Shown piece by piece: positions 1-9,774 of a DNA stretch of 64,000 nucleotides; positions within the stretch are counted from its first letter, which is position 1; each line of letters opens with the position of its first letter. The stretch spans positions 62,001 to 126,000 of the forward strand of contig NZ_LQIX01000005.1 of NCBI RefSeq assembly GCF_001500045.1. The letters run 5' to 3'. The notes beneath the pieces are model-generated. The model did not search any database and was not told where the DNA came from. It saw nothing but the letters and a program-made list of their open reading frames with translations. The translations under genes were made by a program, and so were the position numbers. Origin of the DNA: Mycobacterium sp. GA-1199. GTDB taxonomy: Bacteria > Actinomycetota > Actinomycetes > Mycobacteriales > Mycobacteriaceae.

Positions 1-154
1 CTGCCTGGGTGCCAACCTCGCCCGACGCGAGCTCTGCGAGGCCCTGGTCATCATCGCGCGACGCATGCCGAACCCGCGCGTCACCGGGCCGGCGCCGTGG
101 AAGCCGCTGCTGGGCATGAGCGGACCGACGAGCCTGCCGATAGAGTTCGGCTGA
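1..154 (+). CDS. Cytochrome P450, C-terminal fragment (gene starts before the window)
   Basis: The open frame begins at base 2 and ends with TGA at 152-154. Its first complete residue is a cysteine followed by LGANLARREL, which is the haem-thiolate loop and L-helix of a P450 (the Cys of FGxGxHxCLG and the A-R-x-E/R stretch after it). About 50 residues remain, ending ...LPIEFG. They cover only the haem ligand and C-terminal beta region, so the P450 subfamily and substrate cannot be read. The stop codon shares its A with the ATG of the next gene (TGATG at 152-156), so the two are probably translationally coupled and work together. The rest of the gene lies upstream of base 1. Confidence 0.85.
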   Translation, partial: CLGANLARRELCEALVIIARRMPNPRVTGPAPWKPLLGMSGPTSLPIEFG

Positions 155-723
155 TGCGTTACCAGATCGACCCCGACGTGCTGCACGGCGTCGCTGCCCA
201 GCTCGTCGGACTGCCCACCGGCGAACTGACCACCCGCGCCGTCGAATTGCTCGCCGAGGCGTACCCCGACCTCATCGATGCGGAACCCGGACGGTGGGTG
301 GCGAGCAAAGCAGGCGGAATCCTGGGCAAGGTCCGGTTCGTGTACTTCAGTCCGCGCGAGTACATCGTGATCTTCGGTTCGCCGACGGGCACGCAGGGCT
401 TCTCCGGACGCTACAAGCGGGTGCAGATTCACAAGTTTCTGATGGCCGGACGTATCGACTCCTACGACCTGGAATCCGACGACAGCGCCGCGATGATGTT
501 GCTCCCCGGTGAACGCACATGCCTGGACAAGGGTCAGGCGCGGGGCCTGACGATCCATCCCGGTTCGTGGCACATCGAATACGGACGCGGCGCGGTGGCG
601 ACCACCCTGCCGTTCGCGATGGTCGACACGCTGCTGGTGTCACTCGAATGGGAGTCGGTCCGCCGCTCGACGGTCGAGTTCGCGCGGCTGGTCCGCCGCC
701 GGCCGCGTCCACGTACCCGGTAG
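154..723 (+). CDS. ERG2/sigma-1 receptor-like protein (C-8 sterol isomerase family fold)
   Basis: This 189-residue protein matches the eukaryotic ERG2/sigma-1 receptor family along its length. It has a W-x3-AGGxxG stretch (about 48-58), GSPTGTQGFSGRY (75-87), a PGE motif (118-120) and EYGRGAVATTLPFAMVDT (142-159). These align by eye with GTxxGTxGHSGRY and EYGRGxxPSTLxFAxADT of sigma-1 receptor and yeast C-8 sterol isomerase. Glu142 falls where the ligand-binding/catalytic glutamate (Glu172 of human sigma-1) sits. The partner aspartate position looks like His93. There is no N-terminal membrane anchor. I start at ATG 154, which overlaps the P450 stop; a GTG at 97 is also in frame but would lie inside the P450 gene. 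Its 3' end overlaps the convergent transporter gene by 84 bp. A sterol, steroid or terpenoid double-bond isomerase role is inference. Confidence 0.72.
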   Translation: MRYQIDPDVLHGVAAQLVGLPTGELTTRAVELLAEAYPDLIDAEPGRWVASKAGGILGKVRFVYFSPREYIVIFGSPTGTQGFSGRYKRVQIHKFLMAGRIDSYDLESDDSAAMMLLPGERTCLDKGQARGLTIHPGSWHIEYGRGAVATTLPFAMVDTLLVSLEWESVRRSTVEFARLVRRRPRPRTR

Positions 724-1992
724 GAAACACGCCGATATCGCCGAGATCACCGAGACGGCAACCAGATAGGCCACGATCGAGTTGCTGGTCCGCGTCGCCG
801 CGTAGAGCGCGGTGGCGATGGTCGGGGCGAACGCCGAGCCCACCACTTGGGACAGCGTGTAGCCGATCGAGACCCCGCTGTAGCGGACGTCGGGATCGAA
901 CGCCAGACTGAACAACGAGCCGGTCACGCCGGCGGCCGGCGCCATCGCGAACCCGAACACCAGCAGAAGCGCGACACCGAAGAGCAGCGCGCTGCCGGTG
1001 TTGATCAGGGCGAAGGCCGGGCCGATCGACATGCCCATCAGGATCACCCCGGCCAGGAAGACGGGGTTGCGGCCCAGACGGTCGGAGAGCGCACCGAACA
1101 TCGGGTAGCTGGCGACCGCTACCACTGCCGCCACGGCCACCCCGAAAAGCGCTTGCGTACGGCCGATCCCGGCAACCGTCGTACCGTACGACACCAGATA
1201 CGCCACGCAGATGTACGCGAACACCCCCTGGGACAAGTACGCGCCGGCGACCAGCAGGATCTGCTTCCAGTGCCTGCGAAACGCGTCGGCGATCGGCATG
1301 CGCACCACTTGTTCGCGCTGCCGCAGCGCCGCAAAGTCCGGGCTCTCCGATATCGACAGCCGGATCACCAGGCCGATGACGATGAGTAGGGCGCTGGCGA
1401 CGAACGGGAGGCGCCATCCCCACGCCAGGAACTGGTCGTCGGGCAGGCGTGACACCGCCCAGAACGCCAGCGTCGCGCACGCTGTCCCGGCGGGCGCGCC
1501 CATCTGCGGGAAGGCCCCGTAGAGCCCCTTGCGCCGGTTCGAAGCGTGCTCGACGGCCATCAGCGTCGCACCGCCCCACTCGCCTCCGACCGCGAAACCC
1601 TGCGCCAGCCGCAACACGGTCAACAGGATCGGGGCCGCGAGACCGATCTGGGCATAGGTCGGCAGAAGGCCCATCAGCACCGTCGCGATCCCCATCACGA
1701 GCAGCGAGTAGACGAGCATCTTCTTGCGCCCCACCCGGTCCCCGAAGTGACCGAACACCACGCCGCCGAGAGGGCGGGCGACGAACCCGACGCCAAAGGT
1801 CGCGAACGACAACAGCAATCCCGTCGCAGGGGACACGGCCGGAAAGAACAGCTCCGGGAAGACCAGCGCGGCTGCGGTGCCGTAGATGAGGAAGTCGTAG
1901 AACTCGACCGTTGTTCCGATGAAGCTGGCCAGCCCCACGCGCATCGGCGAGACCGGCGACGACGCCGTCGACATCCTTTGATTGTGTGCCAT
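640..1992 (-). CDS. MFS transporter, metabolite:H+ symporter (MHS) type
   Basis: The protein is about 450 residues with roughly twelve hydrophobic segments. It carries the MHS/ProP-like signatures: GTTVEFYDFLIYGTAA in the first helix, ARPLGGVVFGHFGDRVGRK between TM2 and TM3, LRLAQGFAVGGEWGGA in TM4, and a second GALSDRLGR loop after the central cytoplasmic region. The family imports carboxylates, betaines or aromatic acids with protons through the inner membrane. It is the last gene of a minus-strand run behind a sister transporter, and its end overlaps the ERG2-like gene. Start choice is uncertain: ATG at 1992, ATG at 1974 or a start near 2043 are all open, and none has a convincing Shine-Dalgarno sequence. 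The substrate cannot be read; context suggests an organic acid feeding the acyl-CoA pathways here. Confidence 0.85.
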   Translation of the reverse strand: MAHNQRMSTASSPVSPMRVGLASFIGTTVEFYDFLIYGTAAALVFPELFFPAVSPATGLLLSFATFGVGFVARPLGGVVFGHFGDRVGRKKMLVYSLLVMGIATVLMGLLPTYAQIGLAAPILLTVLRLAQGFAVGGEWGGATLMAVEHASNRRKGLYGAFPQMGAPAGTACATLAFWAVSRLPDDQFLAWGWRLPFVASALLIVIGLVIRLSISESPDFAALRQREQVVRMPIADAFRRHWKQILLVAGAYLSQGVFAYICVAYLVSYGTTVAGIGRTQALFGVAVAAVVAVASYPMFGALSDRLGRNPVFLAGVILMGMSIGPAFALINTGSALLFGVALLLVFGFAMAPAAGVTGSLFSLAFDPDVRYSGVSIGYTLSQVVGSAFAPTIATALYAATRTSNSIVAYLVAVSVISAISACFLPGTWTRPAADQPRELDRRAADRLPFE

Positions 1993-2063
1993 GCCCGATT
2001 TCGGTGCATCCGGTTGCGGTGACCGCAACGAAATACCCCGCAATCGCCGCGCCCGCGTGTGCG

Positions 2064-3362
2064 CTATGTGTGCACCGTGGCCCGTAGCGGCCGCCGTGCG
2101 GTTTCACGCATGGTCAAGAGCGTCGCAAGGGTGACGACGGCGGCGGCGATCACGTAATAGGCGGGTGCGATTTCATTGCCGGTGCGGTCGACGAGCCATG
2201 TCGCCACATACGGCGCAGTTCCGCCGAATATGGCGACCGACATGTTGTAGCCGATGGAGTAGCCGCTGGAGCGGACCCTGGTCGCGAACAACTCTGCGCC
2301 GGCGGCCAGTGACGCCGACACGAACACCGACTCCAGCGCCGCCAGGGCGGCGTGGGCGGTGACGGCGGCGGCCAGCGAGCCCGAATTCAGCAGCAGGAAC
2401 AGCGGATAGGCGAAGAGCACGAAGCCTATGGCACCGGAATACAGCAGGGGCTTGCGCCCGATCCGGTCGGACAGCGCGCCCAATGGCGGGATCAGGATGA
2501 TGGCCACCAAGCTGGCGACGGCAATCGAGACGAACGCGTCGACCTTGGTGAACTCGAGCGTCTCGGTGAAATATGTTGGCAAGTAGGTGAACACGATGTA
2601 GAAGCCGACGTTGTGGATCACCACCAGACCGGCGATCTGCAGGATGGGCCGCCACGAGGTGCGCAGCGCCTCGCGCAGCGGCGATGTTGCTACCTCGCCC
2701 TGCTCGCGCAGGTTCTCGAACTCCGGCGTGTCTTTCAACCGCAGCCGAATGTAGAGACCGACGACACCGAGCGCACCGGCGATCAGGAAGGGGATCCGCC
2801 AGCCGTAGGAGTTCATCGCCGGTTCGGACAGGAGGGTTTCGAGACCGGTGACCGTCAGCGCACCGAAAAGGAAACCGACGACCACCGACCACACCAGAAA
2901 CGACACGATGAAGCCGCGGTGCCTGTCGGTGGCGTATTCGGCGAGGAAGCACGCTCCGCTGCCGTACTCACCGCCGGCCGAGAAGCCCTGCAGGCACCGC
3001 AGAAACAGCAACAGCAGCGGTGCGGCCACGCCGATGGCGGCGTAGCTGGGGACCAGCCCGATGGCCAGAGTCGAAGCCGACATCAGCAGAATCACCAGTG
3101 CGAGAACGCGCTGACGTCCGATCCGGTCGCCGAGCGGGCCGAAGAAGAACCCGCCCAACGGCCGCATGAAGAACGCGGCGGCGAAGACGGCGAATGTGTT
3201 GAGCAGCGCGGCGGTCTCGTCACCCGGCGGGAAGAACTTCTCGGCGATATAGGTCGCCAACAACCCATAGATGGCGAAGTCGAACCACTCCACGGCGTTG
3301 CCGATCGACGCGCCGACAACGGCTTTCCGAATGGCCTGCGAGTCCGCGGTGCGCGCAACCAT
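2064..3362 (-). CDS. MFS transporter, MHS family (second tandem copy)
   Basis: The product is a 432-residue inner-membrane permease with about twelve hydrophobic segments. The family signatures are [13 protein letters not shown] in TM1, [20 protein letters not shown] after TM2, [16 protein letters not shown] in TM4 and [12 protein letters not shown] in the second half. I start at ATG 3362 (MVARTADSQ), because the longer frame upstream runs into the 3' end of the cyclase gene and reads as low-complexity Arg/Pro sequence. It is only moderately similar by eye to the transporter after it, so the pair may handle related but different substrates. It lies 29 bp after the adenylate cyclase gene and 71 bp before the next transporter, which supports one transcript. 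The substrate is unknown. Confidence 0.87.
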   Translation of the reverse strand: MVARTADSQAIRKAVVGASIGNAVEWFDFAIYGLLATYIAEKFFPPGDETAALLNTFAVFAAAFFMRPLGGFFFGPLGDRIGRQRVLALVILLMSASTLAIGLVPSYAAIGVAAPLLLLFLRCLQGFSAGGEYGSGACFLAEYATDRHRGFIVSFLVWSVVVGFLFGALTVTGLETLLSEPAMNSYGWRIPFLIAGALGVVGLYIRLRLKDTPEFENLREQGEVATSPLREALRTSWRPILQIAGLVVIHNVGFYIVFTYLPTYFTETLEFTKVDAFVSIAVASLVAIILIPPLGALSDRIGRKPLLYSGAIGFVLFAYPLFLLLNSGSLAAAVTAHAALAALESVFVSASLAAGAELFATRVRSSGYSIGYNMSVAIFGGTAPYVATWLVDRTGNEIAPAYYVIAAAVVTLATLLTMRETARRPLRATVHT

Positions 3363-3391
3363 GCCGCTGTATTCCCCGACGGTCCGCGTCC

Positions 3392-4858
3392 CTAACCAGG
3401 CTCGGCGGCCGGTGTCCACATCTGGGTGGGGGCGGATCGGCCGCGCAGGGTTTCCGATCCCTGTGCCTCCCAGCGCCGTCGTTCCGCCGTGCCGGCACGT
3501 TCGAGCGCGCGGCCCGAGCACAGCGCTCGCGCGGGAAACTCCTTGGCGCGGTCGGCCAGTCGGGCCGCCTCGTTGACCGCGTCCCCGACAACGGTGTATT
3601 CGTACCGGTTCTCCGCGCCGATGTTGCCCGCGAACACGGGTCCGGCCGAGACCCCGATGCCGAAGTCGAGTGGCAGGCGCTGCAGGTCGGTGACCAGATC
3701 GCGTGCGGTCGTCAGCGCCGCCGACGCTGGGTCGTCGACGCGCAGGGGAGCGCCGAAGACGGCGAGCGCCGCATCGCCTTGGAACTTGTTGATCAAGCCG
3801 TGCCGCTTATCCACGGCCGCGACGACGATACGGAAGAACTCGTTGAGCAGTTCGGCGACCTCGGCGGGCTCGTGGGTGGCCGCCAACGGGGTGGACCCGA
3901 CCAGATCGATGAACAGCACCGCAACATCACGTTCGTCGCCGGACAACGACTCGTTCTCCTCGATGGCTCGCCGGACCACGTCCTCGCCGACGTGGCGGCC
4001 GAACAGGTCGCGCAGCCTGTCACGTTCACGCAGCCCGGCCACCATACGGTTGAAACCGCGTTGCAGACGGCCGATCTCGGACCACTCGTAGACCTCGACG
4101 GACCGGTCGATTTGCCCGCGCTCGACGTCGGCCATCGCCTGGACGACTTCCTGAACGGGGTCGGAAATCGACATGGAGGTCAGGATCAGTGAACGCAGAC
4201 CGAGCACGACCGCGACCAACGCGAGCACGATCAGCGCCAACTCGATGGCCGCGGTCTCCTCGAGAAGCCATCCGTTGTTCCGCATGATCAGCAGTGCGGC
4301 GATGGCGACTCCCGGCAGTGCGGTGCACACGGTCCACATCAGCAGCAGCCGTGCCCGGACTCCGGGCGCCGTCAACGTCGGCGTGCTGGAATCGGTTGCC
4401 ACGCTGGCCAATACGGGTCGCAACGTCCGCAGGGTGAACAGGAAGCCGGTGCACACCGTGGCGATCGTTCCGAAGAGCATGGCCGATCCGATCACCGCCA
4501 GCACCTCGGACCCGGCGTCCAGGTTCAGCGGTACCAGGACCGCGGCGGTGAGCACCCACGGCGCCACCGTGGCCGCGGCCTGGCGGCGCATCATTGTCAA
4601 CGTCGACCGCCGTTCGGCGGCGGTGGGCTCGCGCCCCGCGCGCAGATACTGCAGCGCCGGGAGCAGGATGTAGGCGGCACTGAACCCGACCGTGGCGGTA
4701 CCGACCGCGAGCAGCGTCGCGGTGGTGATCACATTTTCGGGCGTGACCACGTCGCGACCGCCCAGCAGTCCGACGATCGCGATGACCTCGACGGCAGTCA
4801 GCAGATAGGCCGACGCAAGCCCGGCCACATACCGGGTGAGCAGGCGGCGTGGCCTCAC
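3392..4858 (-). CDS. Membrane-bound class III adenylate cyclase with HAMP domain
   Basis: This 488-residue protein has about six N-terminal membrane segments (residues about 10-225), a HAMP linker (about 225-275, ending [13 protein letters not shown]) and a C-terminal class III cyclase domain (about 305-455). In the catalytic domain [10 protein letters not shown] holds the first metal-binding Asp. [15 protein letters not shown] supplies the adenine-selective Lys and the second metal Asp. [14 protein letters not shown] supplies the second purine-selective Asp and the transition-state Asn and Arg. All key residues are present, so it should make cAMP from ATP at the membrane. The layout resembles the Rv1318c-Rv1320c type of mycobacterial cyclases. 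The start is GTG at 4858. Its place inside a fatty-acid/transport operon suggests cAMP signalling tied to nutrient uptake; that link is inference. Confidence 0.88.
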   Translation of the reverse strand: MRPRRLLTRYVAGLASAYLLTAVEVIAIVGLLGGRDVVTPENVITTATLLAVGTATVGFSAAYILLPALQYLRAGREPTAAERRSTLTMMRRQAAATVAPWVLTAAVLVPLNLDAGSEVLAVIGSAMLFGTIATVCTGFLFTLRTLRPVLASVATDSSTPTLTAPGVRARLLLMWTVCTALPGVAIAALLIMRNNGWLLEETAAIELALIVLALVAVVLGLRSLILTSMSISDPVQEVVQAMADVERGQIDRSVEVYEWSEIGRLQRGFNRMVAGLRERDRLRDLFGRHVGEDVVRRAIEENESLSGDERDVAVLFIDLVGSTPLAATHEPAEVAELLNEFFRIVVAAVDKRHGLINKFQGDAALAVFGAPLRVDDPASAALTTARDLVTDLQRLPLDFGIGVSAGPVFAGNIGAENRYEYTVVGDAVNEAARLADRAKEFPARALCSGRALERAGTAERRRWEAQGSETLRGRSAPTQMWTPAAEPG

Positions 4859-4871
4859 CCAGTGGAAGGTA

Positions 4872-5174
4872 TCAGTCGCTCGCGGGCAGCGGCTTGGCTT
4901 CCTTGAGAGACAGCGGCGTGGTGCCCACGCTCAGCGTTCCGGCACCGGCCTTCGTCACCAGCACCTCGGCGCCGTTGTCGTCGACATAACGCTTACCCAT
5001 CGCGTTGCCGTCAGAGAATTCGGGGTCGATCTGAACGTCGGTACTCTTCTCGGCATCCAGGGGCACCATCGGAACGCCGCCCGCGCGCAGATCGTCGAGG
5101 CTGTCCGAGCTGCGCACGACGATCACCTGGGTGTCGCACACCTGGCTCTGCAGTCGCGTGCCGTTCTTGATCAT
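4872..5174 (-). CDS. Small protein of unknown function
   Basis: This is a 100-residue soluble-looking protein that I do not recognise. It has no membrane segment or signal peptide. It contains two cysteine-free halves rich in Asp, Val and Gly, with a YVDDNGAEVLVTKAG stretch near residues 63-77 that reads like an extended beta hairpin. The start at ATG 5174 is well supported by AAGGAG six bases upstream. It sits 13 bp after the acyl-CoA synthetase gene and 13 bp before the cyclase start, so it is co-transcribed with both. Genes of this size beside fadD genes are common in mycobacteria, but I cannot assign a function. Confidence 0.7.
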   Translation of the reverse strand: MIKNGTRLQSQVCDTQVIVVRSSDSLDDLRAGGVPMVPLDAEKSTDVQIDPEFSDGNAMGKRYVDDNGAEVLVTKAGAGTLSVGTTPLSLKEAKPLPASD

Positions 5175-5187
5175 GCTGGGCTCCTTG

Positions 5188-6687
5188 CTATCTGGTGGCT
5201 GTCAACTCGGCGATCAGTTCTCGACGCAGCACCTTGCCGGTCGCATTGGTCGGCAACTCGTCGCGGAACACGACGCGGTCGGGGGTTCGCGATCCGCGCA
5301 ACTGGCGCCGCACATACTCGCGCAGCTCCTCGGGGTCCGGATTCGCGGGGCCGTCCGGACTGTCGGCCGGGACCACCACCGCGACGATGATCTGACCCCA
5401 TTGCGGATCCTCGGGCCCCACCACGGCGCAGTCGCGCACCGCCGGATGTTCGACGAGCACGTCCTCGATCTCGGCGGGTGCGATGTTCTCACCGCCGCGG
5501 ATGATCGTGTCGTCGGAACGCCCGCCGATGAAGAGATAACCGTCTTCGTCGAGCATCGCGATGTCTTTGGTGGGGAACCATCCGTCACCGTCGAGCACCG
5601 AGCCGATCTCCGTGTAGCGGCCCGATACCTGCTCGCCGCGGACGAACAGTTCCCCGGTCTCGCCGGGGCCGAGCACCTCGCCGTCGGCGTTGCGGATCTG
5701 TACTTCGATCCCTGGCACCGGCTGGCCGACCGAGCCCAGCCTGCGCAGGATGGCTTCGTCGGACGAGGCGAGCGCCTCGCGGTGGTCGTCGGGCCCGAGC
5801 ACCGCGATGGTCGAGCTGGTCTCGGTCAACCCGTAGGCGTTGACGAAGCCGACCTCCGGCAACAGTGAGAGCGCCTTGCGCACCAACGGAAGTGGCACCT
5901 TGGAGCCGCCGTACGCCAGGTTGCGCAGGGTGGGCAGGACCACGTTCTCCGTTTCCAGGGCGGTCACGATGCGGTCCAACATCGTCGGCACGACCGTCGC
6001 CGACGTCACGCCCTCGTCGCGCACCAGCCGGATCCATTCCCTGGCGTCGAACTGCGGCAGGTACACCATCTTTCGCCCGGCGTAGAGATTGGACAACGCG
6101 GCGCTGACACCGGCGATGTGATACGGCGGGACGCAGATCAACGCGGCGTCGCCGGGCTCCGCGGAATCGAACTCGACCGTGCCGGTGATGTAGCTGGTGA
6201 GGTTGCTGTGCGTCAGCTCAACGGCTTTCGGGCGCGATGTGGTACCGGAGGTGAACAGCACGACCCCGACGTCTTCGGGATCAGGGAACTCCGCGGCCGG
6301 ATCGCTGGTTCGCGCGGCGTCGAGGAACTCGTCGGAACCGATGACCTGCTTGCCCGCGCCGGCGACCATATCGAGGTATTCGGCGTCGGCGACGACGAGC
6401 GGTTGGGGGAGGCGATCGATGAGCTCACGAAGGCCGTCGGCGCTGAGCCGGTAGTTCAGCGGCGTCACCGGCACCCCGGCGCGAGCCGAGGAGAACAGCA
6501 GAAGGGGCAGCATCGCGCCACCCATGCCGACATAGGCGACGTGGGAAGCACCGGACTCGGCGATGACGCCTGCCCCGCCGTCCGCCAGGGCGCTCAACTC
6601 ACCTGTGGTCAGCCGCAATCCACCCGACACCACGGCGGTGCGGTCCGGATCGCTCGAGGCCATCTCGAGCAGCAGTGAGATGCTCAT
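5188..6687 (-). CDS. Acyl-CoA synthetase / AMP-dependent ligase (FadD family)
   Basis: This 499-residue ANL-superfamily enzyme is of normal length for a compact FadD. The P-loop-like core motif is LFTSGTTSRPKAVELTH (about 144-160). The adenine-binding motif is NAYGLTETSS (about 271-280). A YLFIGGRSDDTIIRGGENIAP hinge region lies at about 384-405, and the C-terminal catalytic lysine sits in NATGKVLRREL near the end. It activates a carboxylic acid to the acyl-AMP and then the CoA thioester in the cytosol. Its first four bases overlap the stop of the upstream HSDL2-like gene (ATGA), indicating coupling. The two transporters further down the operon are plausible importers of its substrate. The chain length or ring type accepted cannot be told from sequence alone. 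Confidence 0.88.
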   Translation of the reverse strand: MSISLLLEMASSDPDRTAVVSGGLRLTTGELSALADGGAGVIAESGASHVAYVGMGGAMLPLLLFSSARAGVPVTPLNYRLSADGLRELIDRLPQPLVVADAEYLDMVAGAGKQVIGSDEFLDAARTSDPAAEFPDPEDVGVVLFTSGTTSRPKAVELTHSNLTSYITGTVEFDSAEPGDAALICVPPYHIAGVSAALSNLYAGRKMVYLPQFDAREWIRLVRDEGVTSATVVPTMLDRIVTALETENVVLPTLRNLAYGGSKVPLPLVRKALSLLPEVGFVNAYGLTETSSTIAVLGPDDHREALASSDEAILRRLGSVGQPVPGIEVQIRNADGEVLGPGETGELFVRGEQVSGRYTEIGSVLDGDGWFPTKDIAMLDEDGYLFIGGRSDDTIIRGGENIAPAEIEDVLVEHPAVRDCAVVGPEDPQWGQIIVAVVVPADSPDGPANPDPEELREYVRRQLRGSRTPDRVVFRDELPTNATGKVLRRELIAELTATR

Positions 6688-7535
6688 GACTTGTCGACGA
6701 AGATATCAAGGATGGGGTCGTCCCCACCGCCGTAGCGCGACAGGTCTGTCACGCCGGACTCGGCGAGCAGTTCGGAGTCGATGAAGCATCTGCCGTTCAC
6801 ATCGGCCGCGGGCCGCGACAGGATCAACGCGGCCGCGTCACCCATGATCTGCGGGTCGCGCGACCGGTCCAGCATCTCCTGGAATCCGGGAGCGTTGGCG
6901 ACTGCAGACGTCGCGATGTAGGTCTCGGGCCACAGGCAGCTGAATCCGATGCCGGTTTCCGCGTATTCGGCGGCCCACCCCAGCGAGAGCAGAGTCATTC
7001 CGTACTTCGACAGGGTGTAGGAGGGGTGAGCGCCCAACCAGTGCGGGTTCATGTTCAGTGGCGGCGCCAGCGTGATCACGTGCGCGCCTGCCGGCTCCGC
7101 TCCCTGGGCGCGTGCCGCGGACTTGCGCAGGTACGGCAGCGCCGCCTTGGTGAGCAGGAACGTGCCGCGCACGTTGATGTCCATCATCAGGTCGAACTTC
7201 TTGGCCGGCAATTGCTCCGTGGGCTCGGTGGCGATGGCGCTGGCGTTGTTGACGACGACGTCCACCCCGCCGAAATGCTCGACGGCCGCATCGACCGCAC
7301 GTTGCACGTCCTCTTCTTTTCGGACGTCGCCGACCACGGCCACGCCCTTGCCGCCGGCGGCCTCTACCTCGGCGACTGCGGTGTGCACTGTGCCCGGCAG
7401 CTTCGGATGCGGTTCGGCCGTCTTGGCCAGTAGCACGACGTTGGCGCCCCGCCTGGCCGCAGCGAGGCCGATCGCGAGACCGATGCCGCGACTGCCGCCG
7501 GAGACGACGAGCGTGCGGTCAGTGAAGGCGGACAT
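6684..7535 (-). CDS. Short-chain dehydrogenase, HSDL2-like
   Basis: This 283-residue Rossmann oxidoreductase has the cofactor motif GGSRGIG at residues 13-19, a VVNNASA motif near 93-99, and the catalytic pair in SYTLSKYGM (Tyr-x3-Lys). The unusual AKTAEPHPKLPGT stretch after the second beta strand and the LAPPLNMNPHW segment in place of the usual serine loop are typical of hydroxysteroid-dehydrogenase-like protein 2, a peroxisomal/bacterial lipid-linked SDR group. The ATG at 7535 follows AAAGGAGGT closely. It is the first gene of the minus-strand run that continues to the two transporters, and it diverges from the B12 mutase operon across a 209-bp region with two copies of a 30-bp element. 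Substrate is unknown; a hydroxyacyl-CoA or sterol-like alcohol is plausible. Confidence 0.83.
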   Translation of the reverse strand: MSAFTDRTLVVSGGSRGIGLAIGLAAARRGANVVLLAKTAEPHPKLPGTVHTAVAEVEAAGGKGVAVVGDVRKEEDVQRAVDAAVEHFGGVDVVVNNASAIATEPTEQLPAKKFDLMMDINVRGTFLLTKAALPYLRKSAARAQGAEPAGAHVITLAPPLNMNPHWLGAHPSYTLSKYGMTLLSLGWAAEYAETGIGFSCLWPETYIATSAVANAPGFQEMLDRSRDPQIMGDAAALILSRPAADVNGRCFIDSELLAESGVTDLSRYGGGDDPILDIFVDKS

Positions 7536-7595
7536 GGACCTCCTTTGGCTGCGACCTGCGTCGCCCCACGATGCTAGCGGACCTCGAATACAGCC

Positions 7596-7625
7596 GGTAT
7601 TGGCGTTCTCATTTTACGCAAGTGC
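7596..7625. promoter_or_regulatory. Copy 1 of a 30-bp promoter element (TTCTCATTTTACGCAAGT core)
   Basis: This sequence in the divergent region between the HSDL2-like gene and the mutase gene recurs 109 bp downstream with 26 of 30 bases identical. A third, weaker copy lies at 47913-47942. The half-site GTTCTC matches one arm of the GAGAAT-N3-ATTCTC palindrome found elsewhere in the window. It may be a regulator site overlapping a promoter. Two copies facing two divergent genes suggest control of both. Confidence 0.5.
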
Positions 7626-7704
7626 CATATTCGCTGTGTACCGGCTCTTCGCAGGCTTTGGACGGTGGGGGACGCCCCTTCTCCGGTGCACGTTTCCGGC
7701 CTGC

Positions 7705-7734
7705 GGTATTGGCATTCTCATTTTTTGCAAGTAC
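7705..7734. promoter_or_regulatory. Copy 2 of the 30-bp promoter element
   Basis: This copy ends 11 bases before the ATG of the mutase gene at 7745. It contains TTGGCA followed 17 bases later by TACGTT, a weak fit to a sigma-A -35/-10 pair. The ATTCTC half-site lies within the spacer edge, so a bound protein would cover the promoter. It differs from copy 1 at only four positions. Regulation by the same factor as the GAGAAT-N3-ATTCTC sites is inference. Confidence 0.5.
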
Positions 7735-7744
7735 GTTATCCGTG

Positions 7745-9321
<1,577 letters not shown>

Positions 9322-9322
<1 letters not shown>

Positions 9323-9738
9323 TGGCGGACTCTTCTACGGCCGGCCCGGTGCGGGTCCTGGTCGCCAAACCCGGCCTCGACGGTCACGATCGCGGCGCCA
9401 AGATCGTCGCGCGGACGCTGCGCGACGCGGGCTTCGAGGTGATCTACACCGGAATCCGGCAGCGCATCGAAGACATCGTGTCGATCGCCCTGCAGGAAGA
9501 CGTCGCGCTGGTTGGGCTTTCGATCCTCTCCGGCGCGCACGTGGCTCTCACCACGCGCACGGTCGAGGCGCTGCGCGCGGCCGACGCCGGCGACATCGCG
9601 GTCGTCGTCGGTGGCACCATCCCACAGGGTGATGTGCCCAAGCTCCTGTCCGCGGGCGCGGCTGCGGTGTTCCCCACGGGCACTTCGCTGGACACTCTCG
9701 TCGACGAGGTCCGCAAGCTGACATTGAGCGAGCAATGA
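9322..9738 (+). CDS. B12-binding small subunit of acyl-CoA mutase
   Basis: This 138-residue protein is a stand-alone cobalamin-binding domain. The base-off/His-on motif DGHDRG (D-x-H-x-x-G) is near residues 19-24, followed by SILSGAH (about 68-74) and GGTIP (about 94-98), which contact the corrin and nucleotide tail. It supplies the cofactor to the barrel subunit encoded just before it. Start and stop overlap in TGATG at 9320-9324, so the two chains are made in equal amounts. The two-chain layout is that of isobutyryl-type mutases rather than of the single-chain human-type methylmalonyl-CoA mutase. The MeaB-type chaperone for such enzymes is encoded at 18537-19424. Confidence 0.9.
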
Positions 9739-9774
9739 CTCGCTCGCCGCTGAACTCTCGGAGGAAGAACTGAC

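Noticed and set aside
347-2107. Minus-strand open frame of 586 codons over the ERG2-like gene and the first transporter
   Set aside because: It is Arg/Gly/Asp-rich with no recognisable domain and overlaps the transporter gene in another frame; a typical shadow frame in GC-rich DNA.
2352-3395. Plus-strand open frame of 347 codons opposite the second transporter
   Set aside because: It is Gln/Glu/Arg-rich, antisense to a transporter with clear MHS motifs, and has no plausible ribosome site.
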